From an uncultured Eubacterium sp. (lineage in GTDB: Bacteria > Bacillota > Clostridia > Lachnospirales > Lachnospiraceae): 25,720 nt of DNA. Positions 7,601 to 16,029 of this stretch are shown piece by piece. The stretch lies in the NCBI GenBank assembly GCA_958446835.1, contig CAUCXT010000035.1:1-25720 (forward strand), read 5' to 3'. Each line of letters begins with the position of its first letter. The stretch's first letter is position 1. Below the pieces are notes generated by a model. It worked only from the letters and a program-made list of their open reading frames with translations. It did no database searches and had not been told where the DNA came from. Position numbers and translations under genes: made by a program.

Positions 7601-10600
7601 TTAGTCAAGATAATATAAGCTCTGTAGGTTAAGCTTCAAGTATGCAAGACCAGCCTCAGCGGAACGGTTATTGTTAACCTCGAACGTAAATGTGTTGCTC
7701 ACAGATCTGATATCCGATTTCTTATAGTAAAAATAATAGAGTCCATCATTACTAAGGTCGGCAAAAAACTGGTCTGTATCATTAGCTGTATGAACAGTAC
7801 CGGCAGCCTCCGCACCATGAGCTTCTCCCGTCCATATCTCAGTGATATAGCCCATACTGCCATCCTTCTTCGCATACGATATACGCACATCCATATCATT
7901 TGAAAAGCTCATATCTTCAGGTCTGAAATATATACGCACATAATCCGCATATTCATCAGGTACATTAGCCGAATAATCCTTGTCACTGTTCTTGTCAACA
8001 CTGAGATCATAAGCAGATGACTGTCCGGCACCGACACCAGATGTCATATCAGCCTTCTCAATCTTAACAGTAGGTGCATCATAGCTTATTCTGTACGCCG
8101 CTATCATTGTATTGACAAAAAGCTTTGCCTCCATATCACCGGATACTGCCGAGTGTCCAACGCCTGAATAGAATACATTACCCTTACTATAGATATAGTA
8201 GTTATTAGCAGCATCATTAGGGGATACACCATAGGTGAGTGCGCTTCCGTCACCACTTCCTGCTGATGATGAGCTTCTTGCACTTCCCTTTCCCGCGTTA
8301 TTGCTTGCAACAGGATCTGATAAGCAATACCATACAGTAACTTCCTTATCCTCCATATTTAACTGATACCACTGCCCATGTGTAGGTGCAATCGGAAGGA
8401 CATCCGATATCTTATAAGGATATGTTGTTATCTGTCCTCCATTTACCTTTGTCGCAGTTGTAGTTAAATCATTGTTGTTTGCAAAACCTGTACTGCTTGA
8501 TACACTATTCTCACTGACAACCGCATTTCCCTGTGGGTTGGTTATCATGTATCTGTATGGCAGCTTGTTATAGCTGTTTCCGGTCTTATTAGGATTGTTC
8601 CAGTCCGTTTGGTTCTTAGTCCAGCCAAGCTTCTTCATCGCATAATATGTAAAGCCCTGCTTCTGGTCACTGGAAATCTCATCATAGCTTATGGTGGACT
8701 GATACCCGGTAAGTGCATCCCTAAGCCTTCCTGTAAGCTCACTGCTCACTGCCCTATATCGGTTCATACCCATAATATCACGCAGCATAGCATTTGATGT
8801 ATAGCCGAAGGTCTTATTTCCATTGTATTTAAGATTATACAGCGAAGTGATATCGTGCGTGTAAAGAATACTCTTTCCAAGCTTTGTGTAATACTGTAAA
8901 TATTCAACAGCACCATTGTCATTGCTCAGATCAACAGCACCATAGGTATCCCCGAATCCAACTATAATCATATTGTAGGAACTGAGCTTTCCTATACTCT
9001 TGCCATCAAGCTCCGACTTAATCTCGTGTCCCGACTTGTCAAATTCATCCGATACGCCGGCAAGAACGCTTGTAGCCGGGTTCGTGCTGCTTATGTCCTT
9101 CGATAAGTCGAACTTGAATCCCTCTCCAGCAAAGAATTTCTCAAAATCCGACCATGTAATCGTGCGGACCGTCACATCAAAATCATTGAGATTAGAGTAT
9201 CTCTTCTTTAACAAATCATTAGTCTCCAGATTAAGGAGGCTTGAATCATTTTTCGGCATAATCTGAAGTACCTTGAGCTTCTTTTTGTCTGTATCCGAAC
9301 GAAGCTTTGCTGCGGAAGAACCGGTCTGTGTATATCTCACATTCGTGTTATCGCTCCTATATACTTCTATCTTCCATTGTACAATGCCCACAATGCTTGA
9401 AGCAACCTCATAGGTACATGTATTCACGCCTTTGTTATCATCATTGTATATCGCTGTCCCCTCCTGTACGATCTCGCCCGAAGAGAACTTGCTGTCCCTG
9501 TCCTGATCCACATAGATACGATAATTATAACCTTCTCCCGGAACAGTAAATCCAAACGTCATATACGCATCTCCGTCTCCATTAACCGGAAGATAATTCG
9601 GATTGGATATCGTAGGGTTAGTGTCGCTGACGGTTGTTCCATTATAGAGTGCAGGAACCGATGTAAATATAACGTCCTCAGCCTGATTTCTCAGGGCATC
9701 CTGAAGTCTCTTTGTGTCCGAATACAAATAAATTCCTTTTATCTCAGTATCCGTATTTTTATAGCTATTCACAAGGTTGTAGAGATTAGAGCTTGTATCT
9801 ATGAAGAACTTTTCAAGGTCATAAAGATACTTTTCTGCTACAATAGGCTTGCCGGAGGCGATAAAGCTGATAAGCTCATCCTTCTTGATATTTGTGATAT
9901 CATTTCCGGCAAAGCGGAGCTCCTCACTTGAGACAATAGCTGTGCCGGCATTGTTATATATGAACTTTACAGAACGATTACGGTTACCGCCTGTATAACA
10001 TATCGACACCATCTTATCCCCAAGGTGGAAATATATCTTTCCGTCAAGAGAATCGTCGTTGAAATCCGTGATTGTGTTTCCCCATGTACTTGAACCATCA
10101 TTGAAAAGTACCTGCGCATTGGTCTTTACATTATATCCACCGGTATCAAGTCCGATATATACAAGGTCATAATCACTGTTGATGTCATCAACCTTTCCGA
10201 TGTACTCCGCGGTTGTCATATGTGTGACCTCTATCTTTCCCTGAAAATCAGGGATAAGACGTCTTATATAATTCTCCGTTCTCGTCCACTCAGGCTTACT
10301 TGACGAATCAAGTCCCACACTTGGCTCAATGTCAAGAATCTTAAGAGTCATATCTTCCCCATAATAAGGTTTTTTATTTCCTATACCGAGAATATATCTT
10401 ACCGCATCGGATGAATCCGCTTTATCTGCATTATATCCGAACTTATCTGCATTCTCATCAAGATAATCCCTGAAATCGCTGAACAGATACTTTCCATCCT
10501 GCATCTGTTTATCTGAACCAAGACCACCATACTCATTTACAAACTGCATGGTCACACATGAATTACCGTTGAAGGTAAATATGTGATTGTCAACGTAAGT

Positions 10601-12268
10601 CTTGTACTTCTGCTCACTCAGATTAGAACAGCTTCCATACAAAAACCAGTTCTCGGATGATGTAAAATAGTTATAGAGATTACCTGAATAATCCTTCTCC
10701 ATAAGCTGGAAGGTATATCCGGACCAGTATGTATTAGCAGGCGATTTCTGGAGTGTATCCACAAGTTCACCGTTTACAATCTTTACAATCTCATTTCCCG
10801 GCTGCAAATATAGCTGTTTAAAGAAATTAGGATTCATCGACATGAGCATGACACTGAGCTTATATACATTGTTGCTGCTGGCTGTAGCCTGATAATCCTT
10901 GCCAGTATCCTTGAAGCTCCAGTCGAATATATCCATACTTACATTGTTCATTGTCGTAAGTGATGTAAGTGTGCTCTGACTGAAATCAAAAAGCCGGTTA
11001 TCAATTATTATTGAAGCGTAATTCTCAGCCGCCGAAACCCTGTTAAAAATCTTCATCGTTACATCGGAAGATATATCATTGATTTCAAAAGTGTTGATTG
11101 GATAATTCGTTGTTGTGGATGTATGGCCAAGTCTGTTTGCCGGTGCACCGTTTATCGTCTGTTTCCAAGCACTCACTATCTCCGTGTTATGATTTCCCGG
11201 AAAGATATAGATGAGGTCTGCGTAATCAACCCACTCAGGAGTGCTGTTGAGTTCCTGCGCCGTGATGGTCTTTATAACACATGAATACCCGGCGGCAGTC
11301 TCATCGTCTAACAGGAGTGTATCCTTGAGAAAATTCTCCTTATTTGTATACACCTTGTACATGCCGCTGACCTCAACCACCTGGTCAACCATCATCATTG
11401 AATCCGAACCATCAAGCTTGGAATTATAGCTTGTTCTGGTTGTATATATTCTTTCACCGACCTTAGCAACCGCATCGGCAATATCATCATCAAACTCTAC
11501 GCCTTCATACTGTGAAGCCTCAAATGAATTGACAGTGTGCCAGATATACTCTCCACTGTTCCCACCTTTTTTTACCATCTTTCCTGCTTCAATGGAGAAA
11601 TAGCCCTTGCCTGTGCCTACATACTCATAATAGCCCTTATGTACGAACGACTGTCCGCCATATTGATTAATTCTCCATGCCCAGTTCTGAAGATTACCTC
11701 TGTAGGAGCCATAGTTGGAAGAATTTCCCTCCGGCTCATCCATGAAAAAGAAAGTACCGGAAGGTACATCCGTCAAATATCCCGTTGTCAATGTCTCCGA
11801 TATTCTTGTATACTCTCCGAAGCCGAACATATCCTCCATTCTGATGGGTTCACATCCACTTACAAGATATCCCAGCTCACCGCACTCCTCAGCCGGTGCA
11901 ATCTCAAGTATAACAAAAGGTCTTTCTGCCGTACCTCTTGTGATAGATGTAAAATCGGGATTGCCGTACTGTGGGAGTTCCTCTATGCCGTCAAGCACAG
12001 CTCTTATAACATCTTCCCTCCCGGAATTATTCTTAAGTCCCGCATCAAGTGCTCTCTGCACACTTGCGCTGACAGATAAATTCACATCCTGCACGTTGAT
12101 ATCGCTCACGCTCGAAGCCAAGGAGGAAGCTGCCTCTTTTCCCTGCACGGCATATACCGGCATAAGCGTCACCGCCGTGACAACAGATAACATGGCAGCA
12201 ACAATCTTCTTTGCGTTTCTCTTCAGATTATTAATATTTCTCATAAACATCAACCCACTTTCTTTCAT
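7601..12268 (-). CDS. Giant secreted DUF5057-type protein, candidate pilus-tip or pilus-associated adhesin
   Basis: This 1555-aa protein has a Sec signal peptide: basic RNINNLKRNAKK, hydrophobic IVAAMLSVVTAVTLM, probable cleavage after VYA (about residue 40). There is no LPXTG motif, no C-terminal membrane helix and no prepilin motif. Three modules begin with hhhLxIxP strands: FVILEIAPAE (118-127), LKILDIEPSV (642-651), LKVLQIMPKN (998-1007). Each later has an aspartate- or Asn-led strand: YADLIYIFPG, DYDLVYIGLD, SYNMIIVGFG. The C-terminal region has YPYKISDVLPIAPTH, WYQLNMED and YSGVGHSAV, which I recognise as DUF5057-like. An EF-hand-like loop DQDRDSKFSSGE is at 921-932, and a Ser/Gly linker at 1330-1342. 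It is the last gene of the operon, 16 bp after a prepilin gene. ATGs at 12250 and 12244 are alternative starts; 12244 gives the most typical signal peptide. A role in the pilus is inferred from context. Confidence 0.85.
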   Translation of the reverse strand: MKESGLMFMRNINNLKRNAKKIVAAMLSVVTAVTLMPVYAVQGKEAASSLASSVSDINVQDVNLSVSASVQRALDAGLKNNSGREDVIRAVLDGIEELPQYGNPDFTSITRGTAERPFVILEIAPAEECGELGYLVSGCEPIRMEDMFGFGEYTRISETLTTGYLTDVPSGTFFFMDEPEGNSSNYGSYRGNLQNWAWRINQYGGQSFVHKGYYEYVGTGKGYFSIEAGKMVKKGGNSGEYIWHTVNSFEASQYEGVEFDDDIADAVAKVGERIYTTRTSYNSKLDGSDSMMMVDQVVEVSGMYKVYTNKENFLKDTLLLDDETAAGYSCVIKTITAQELNSTPEWVDYADLIYIFPGNHNTEIVSAWKQTINGAPANRLGHTSTTTNYPINTFEINDISSDVTMKIFNRVSAAENYASIIIDNRLFDFSQSTLTSLTTMNNVSMDIFDWSFKDTGKDYQATASSNNVYKLSVMLMSMNPNFFKQLYLQPGNEIVKIVNGELVDTLQKSPANTYWSGYTFQLMEKDYSGNLYNYFTSSENWFLYGSCSNLSEQKYKTYVDNHIFTFNGNSCVTMQFVNEYGGLGSDKQMQDGKYLFSDFRDYLDENADKFGYNADKADSSDAVRYILGIGNKKPYYGEDMTLKILDIEPSVGLDSSSKPEWTRTENYIRRLIPDFQGKIEVTHMTTAEYIGKVDDINSDYDLVYIGLDTGGYNVKTNAQVLFNDGSSTWGNTITDFNDDSLDGKIYFHLGDKMVSICYTGGNRNRSVKFIYNNAGTAIVSSEELRFAGNDITNIKKDELISFIASGKPIVAEKYLYDLEKFFIDTSSNLYNLVNSYKNTDTEIKGIYLYSDTKRLQDALRNQAEDVIFTSVPALYNGTTVSDTNPTISNPNYLPVNGDGDAYMTFGFTVPGEGYNYRIYVDQDRDSKFSSGEIVQEGTAIYNDDNKGVNTCTYEVASSIVGIVQWKIEVYRSDNTNVRYTQTGSSAAKLRSDTDKKKLKVLQIMPKNDSSLLNLETNDLLKKRYSNLNDFDVTVRTITWSDFEKFFAGEGFKFDLSKDISSTNPATSVLAGVSDEFDKSGHEIKSELDGKSIGKLSSYNMIIVGFGDTYGAVDLSNDNGAVEYLQYYTKLGKSILYTHDITSLYNLKYNGNKTFGYTSNAMLRDIMGMNRYRAVSSELTGRLRDALTGYQSTISYDEISSDQKQGFTYYAMKKLGWTKNQTDWNNPNKTGNSYNKLPYRYMITNPQGNAVVSENSVSSSTGFANNNDLTTTATKVNGGQITTYPYKISDVLPIAPTHGQWYQLNMEDKEVTVWYCLSDPVASNNAGKGSARSSSSAGSGDGSALTYGVSPNDAANNYYIYSKGNVFYSGVGHSAVSGDMEAKLFVNTMIAAYRISYDAPTVKIEKADMTSGVGAGQSSAYDLSVDKNSDKDYSANVPDEYADYVRIYFRPEDMSFSNDMDVRISYAKKDGSMGYITEIWTGEAHGAEAAGTVHTANDTDQFFADLSNDGLYYFYYKKSDIRSVSNTFTFEVNNNRSAEAGLAYLKLNLQSLYYLD

Positions 12269-12284
12269 ACTTGTGTAGCTGGTT

Positions 12285-12944
12285 CTATGTGCCGGACTCT
12301 ATCTTTTTAAAATCCGCCACAGTATTTCTTGGCTTAATCTCTATGCTCTGCGTAAGCTCGGACTTGGAATTGGCAAGAGTGAAGCTTACGCTAATTTTCT
12401 CAATCTTATTCGTCTCCTTGACGCTGCTGTTATATGTATATACGGCGTTGCCTGAGGCATCTGTTGTTACTTCTGTAACACCAACTGTAATTTCAAAATA
12501 TCTGACAAGCTCTGATATGCAATTTCCCTTATTGTAATCAACCACAGCTCCCGCATCATATATATAAAGGTACCCTGCGTCACCATACGGACTATCCTCT
12601 ACCCATATATACTGTTTTGCGACTGCTTTATTCTCCCCCTCTGCAGCAGATGTCCCGGTGGTAAAATATACAACCTTCCTGCCATCCATCATCTTATCCT
12701 CTTCAAGCGTGAAATTCGTTCCTTCAAGTATCGCCGCCGACATTGATGAGGTAATAAGCTGTGAATCATTCTGTAAATCTATTGTGGCACTCTGTTTCCT
12801 GAAAAAATTAGTCCCACCTACCATTATTGCCGAAATCATCGATGAAACAATACCCATTATGGCAATTCCTATAAGTACCTCTATGAGAGTTATGCCCTTG
12901 TTATCCGAAAATCTGTCCCATTTATATGCTCTGCCAAGTCTCAT
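12285..12944 (-). CDS. Type IV minor prepilin, PilW/PilV-like
   Basis: The product (219 aa from the chosen start) has a type III (class A) prepilin signal: a basic leader MRLGRAYKWDRFSDNKG, cleavage after Gly17, mature start ITLIEVLIGIAIMG with Glu at +5, then about 20 hydrophobic residues that anchor it in the membrane and later pack in the pilus core. The rest is a small globular domain with a C-terminal beta segment (KISVSFTLANSKSELTQSIEIKPRN), as in PilW/GspJ-like pseudopilins. I chose ATG 12944 because GAGG lies 9 nt before it. ATGs at 12959 and 12974 are in frame but overlap the previous gene. PilD (20490-21242) should process it. The first mature residue is Ile rather than the usual Phe. 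Confidence 0.85.
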   Translation of the reverse strand: MRLGRAYKWDRFSDNKGITLIEVLIGIAIMGIVSSMISAIMVGGTNFFRKQSATIDLQNDSQLITSSMSAAILEGTNFTLEEDKMMDGRKVVYFTTGTSAAEGENKAVAKQYIWVEDSPYGDAGYLYIYDAGAVVDYNKGNCISELVRYFEITVGVTEVTTDASGNAVYTYNSSVKETNKIEKISVSFTLANSKSELTQSIEIKPRNTVADFKKIESGT

Positions 12945-12945
12945 A

Positions 12946-13515
12946 CTACTTAACCTCATACTTTCCTGTTGCAAAGAATATGGTAAGTTCGCTCTCCTTT
13001 TTTCCGTGTGCCGCTCTTATCCTTCCGGTGCCTGAAGCCTGCATGGCTGTTCCGCCGTCTGCTAAGGTATAATTAAAGGATTTTATCGCACCTGTCGAAG
13101 CATCGAATGTCATCGCGAAACCGGTAATCTTCACCTCTTCGTCACTATCTTTAGTGTAATATAGGTCACATTTTTTCAGCTCTGTCACTGTGTCCACAGG
13201 TGCCTGCGTAGCGGCTGCCTGTTTAGTGACCGTCATGCTCACCCCGCCATCGGCGTCCGTGTTCACCGAAAACTGCCATCCGTACAACAGATTCTGCGTC
13301 ATTGTCTTCTGACGTGTCTCCTGAATACCTGTCGCAATGCTCTTGGTCACACTGGTCATGTTTCCAGCCTGAATAAGCCCTATTGAAGCGAAGGAAACGC
13401 CGATAAATATTCCCATAATGGCAATGACAACCAGCAGTTCAATCAATGAAAAACCTTTATCCGTTTCATTATTCACAATATTACATCCGCCATTCCTGCT
13501 TTTCCTACTTTTCAT
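12946..13515 (-). CDS. Type IV minor prepilin, GspH/FimT-like
   Basis: The 189-aa product has a 21-residue basic leader ending TDKG, then mature GFSLIELLVVIAIMGIF with Phe+1 and Glu+5. After the hydrophobic helix, SVTKSIATGIQETRQKTMTQN is the amphipathic continuation typical of GspH/FimT minor pilins. The remaining part is a small beta-rich domain. The ribosome site GGAGGG lies 11 nt before ATG 13515. A GTG in frame at 13476 would give an 8-residue leader and is a weaker alternative. It sits between the PilX-like and PilW-like genes, as expected for a minor-pilin priming complex. Confidence 0.87.
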   Translation of the reverse strand: MKSRKSRNGGCNIVNNETDKGFSLIELLVVIAIMGIFIGVSFASIGLIQAGNMTSVTKSIATGIQETRQKTMTQNLLYGWQFSVNTDADGGVSMTVTKQAAATQAPVDTVTELKKCDLYYTKDSDEEVKITGFAMTFDASTGAIKSFNYTLADGGTAMQASGTGRIRAAHGKKESELTIFFATGKYEVK

Positions 13516-13562
13516 ATCGGCATTTTCCCTCCTTTTCTTAGCATTATCTTTATTAGGAAGCG

Positions 13563-15971
13563 CTATTCCGTCTCTGTCTCAGTCTGTGTTGTTGCACTTC
13601 TTCTGTAATTTGCGATATTTATGCAATCCGAAGCTGCATAACTGTTAAGATTGCCCTTTTCCTTCTCATCAGGCTGCTTTGCATGTGCCCCATCATTGTA
13701 TCCAATATGCTTCCCAAACTCAGTGACATTCGTTCCGTCGAAGTATCCTCTCACACCCGGAAGTGTCTTAAGAATAGTATCAATGAGCTCCGGCTCTGCA
13801 CTATATGTACCACCTTCAAGCTTGATATCTCCCGTCGCAATAATACATCCCTCGAAATTCCGGTCTACAACCACATCGCCATCTACAATTATAATTCCTC
13901 TTCCAGGTGCACGGCTGTCGAAATCATTGCTGAGCCTCACATCGCCATTATGCACGAAAACAACATAGTTTTCCGCATTATTGCCATCCTCATTCTCAAC
14001 ATAGTAATAGGCGTTTCCAACCTCGGCTATCTTTGACCTGCCTTGCAGAATATTGTCAACTGCGCCATGATTTAACTCAGCCTCCGACTTAATCTTATGT
14101 GAAAAGCGCATTGAACCATAATTGAGAGTAGGATAAGGCTTGCTTCCATCCCAGTCCGAGGAATTGTACATCCAGTCATCCTCAAGCTCTATCAGAAGGC
14201 TTCCTATTATCTTCTGTCTCTGAGTTGAATTATCATAGAGAACTCTAACAAGTTCATCACCGACACTGTTATATTCGTTCACACCCGAAGCATTGTCTCT
14301 CACGATACCTTTTTCATATACGCGGGCATTAGGGTTAATCGTGATAGCCTTAGTTCCTGTACCATCATAGTCAAGGAAATCATCATAAGCTTCATCAATC
14401 AAACTTCTTATTCTCGCTCTTATCACCTGAGCCTCGGCTAGATTCCCGGCTCCGGTTATCCCGGCATCTGAGCAAAGCTCATTGAAAGTATCATCATCGT
14501 AAAGTCCGCGATAAAAGCTTGCAGCCGCATCACCGCTCGAGAAATTGTAATAGTACTCATACTCCCCGCCTTCGACCGGATTGGCAATCACGCGCTGTGC
14601 CGGGTTAAGCAGCTTCTTTGCAAAGAAGTTATCGTTAATTATTCCGTCCCATGACGCCGGAAGAACATACGCAGTCTGTGTGTAGCGCACGGCAATAGAC
14701 TCACCCGTTCTATAATAGCTCTCATCGCCCGGGTCTGATGAGCCTTCATTATATACAACCCATCCGTAACCTCCCAATATAAGTGTTCTTATATTGGAAA
14801 AATCCAGCTTTGACTTCTTACTGTTTATGATAATGGCACTGCTCTTAGCCGGGGACGCATCCGCGCTGTTTATTCCATGTCCCTCAATACTGTAGCCATA
14901 ATAATCGCCGCTTATCGTCACAGAATTGCTCTTAGAACCCTGTGTAAGTGTCAGGTCATCCGCAACATACGCAGAACCATCCGAATTGATTACAAGGTCT
15001 GAGTCGATAAGCTCGATATTGTCCGCCCATATTCTTCCGTTTCCAAGTGTGACAGCCGCACCCTGTGAAAGCTGTATCAGACCGTTGGTGACAATATTGC
15101 CTCCATTTACGGTAAGTCTTAAAAGACTTGGTGATTCCGAAGCACCCTGATGGTTTATTCCGAGATTTGCGTATATTCCGCCATTTACATTTATAGAGCC
15201 CATCGAGTTGATATACTTATTTGATACAATCGCATAGTCGCGGAAGGACTGAAGAATATCGCTGTCATCATCCACGATATTGATATCAGCCTTCTCAGGG
15301 AATACAATCTTGTAATCCGTTGTGAGCTGTGAAAAATAGTCCGTGTTAAGATTCCGGTATGTTATTGTGACATCCTTTATAATCACGGAATTTATCGCAC
15401 CGTCAACCATAAGAATCTGCGGAAGCTGTCCGACATTTATATCAATCTCGCTTCCACCTGAGGCATCCTTATAGACATCGGAGATATAGCTTCTAAGCTT
15501 ATCGGATAATTCCGTGAGGTTCACAGATGATAGTGTGCTTCCTGCTGTGAGCTCATCCTCTATCTTTTTCTTAATGTCCTTCTCATCACTCATTCCATAG
15601 CTCTCGCCGAATATTGCGAAGCAGGCATTGCGGAAATATGTATTTCTAAGAAGCTTGTTAGCTGCCGTGTTGTCAATCATTGTGACCGAATCGCCATCAA
15701 CCTCAAGAAGATTTCCAATAACATAGTCATAGGACTCGGCAAGCTCACTATAAGCATCTGCAGCAAGACCCGCATATATCTCGTCCACCGCCATATCAGC
15801 ATTATAGAAAGCATTCTTTGTTCGCGCCTCCATCGCCTTAACCTTGTATGATGACAGGGCTAATGTCATGACAGTCATCGCTATAACCGCTATGAAGGAT
15901 ACCACAACCAATGTCATTATAAGTGATGAACCCTTATTTTCTTTAAGATTGCTTCCGTTTCCTCTGCCCAT
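13563..15971 (-). CDS. Large PilX-like pseudopilin with beta-helix/bactofilin-like body
   Basis: The protein (802 aa from the chosen start) begins with a short basic leader MGRGNGSNLKENKG and then SSLIMTLVVVSFIAVIAMTVMTLAL, like the PilX/GspK N-terminal helix. Position +5 is Met, not Glu. This is usual for PilX/GspK-type subunits, which sit at the pilus tip. FYNADMAVDEIYAGL follows, matching the A-x-x-E/D segment after PilX helices. Residues about 235-370 contain repeated short strands (INVNGGIYANLG, LTVNGGNIVTNG, VTLGNGRIWADN). About 700-760 contains GIIIVDGDVVVDRNFEGCIIATGDIKLEGG; both look like a bactofilin-type beta-helix. ATG 15971 has GGAG 6 nt upstream. GTG 16001 and ATG 15983 are alternatives. 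At about 800 aa it is far longer than a standard PilX. Confidence 0.75.
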   Translation of the reverse strand: MGRGNGSNLKENKGSSLIMTLVVVSFIAVIAMTVMTLALSSYKVKAMEARTKNAFYNADMAVDEIYAGLAADAYSELAESYDYVIGNLLEVDGDSVTMIDNTAANKLLRNTYFRNACFAIFGESYGMSDEKDIKKKIEDELTAGSTLSSVNLTELSDKLRSYISDVYKDASGGSEIDINVGQLPQILMVDGAINSVIIKDVTITYRNLNTDYFSQLTTDYKIVFPEKADINIVDDDSDILQSFRDYAIVSNKYINSMGSINVNGGIYANLGINHQGASESPSLLRLTVNGGNIVTNGLIQLSQGAAVTLGNGRIWADNIELIDSDLVINSDGSAYVADDLTLTQGSKSNSVTISGDYYGYSIEGHGINSADASPAKSSAIIINSKKSKLDFSNIRTLILGGYGWVVYNEGSSDPGDESYYRTGESIAVRYTQTAYVLPASWDGIINDNFFAKKLLNPAQRVIANPVEGGEYEYYYNFSSGDAAASFYRGLYDDDTFNELCSDAGITGAGNLAEAQVIRARIRSLIDEAYDDFLDYDGTGTKAITINPNARVYEKGIVRDNASGVNEYNSVGDELVRVLYDNSTQRQKIIGSLLIELEDDWMYNSSDWDGSKPYPTLNYGSMRFSHKIKSEAELNHGAVDNILQGRSKIAEVGNAYYYVENEDGNNAENYVVFVHNGDVRLSNDFDSRAPGRGIIIVDGDVVVDRNFEGCIIATGDIKLEGGTYSAEPELIDTILKTLPGVRGYFDGTNVTEFGKHIGYNDGAHAKQPDEKEKGNLNSYAASDCINIANYRRSATTQTETETE

Positions 15972-15991
15972 ACAATTCTCCATTTCACCAC

Positions 15992-16019
15992 GCCTAAGCA
16001 CATATGCCTAAGCATATAT
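15992..16019. repeat. Tandem 14-bp duplication at the start of the PilX-like gene
   Basis: GCCTAAGCACATAT (15992-16005) and GCCTAAGCATATAT (16006-16019) are contiguous and differ at one base. They fill almost the whole gap between the 472-aa prepilin gene and the PilX-like gene, and include the alternative GTG start. Confidence 0.7.
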
Positions 16020-16029
16020 ATTATTTTTC

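Noticed and set aside
7601..7700. LPXTG sortase signal or C-terminal membrane anchor in the giant protein
   Set aside because: The C-terminus ends LKLNLQSLYYLD with no sorting motif, hydrophobic segment or basic tail.
13512..13523. Three-codon frame MPI ending on the ATGA of the GspH-like prepilin start
   Set aside because: It is close to a good ribosome site, but so short that chance is the simpler reading; the real start at 13515 has acceptable spacing.
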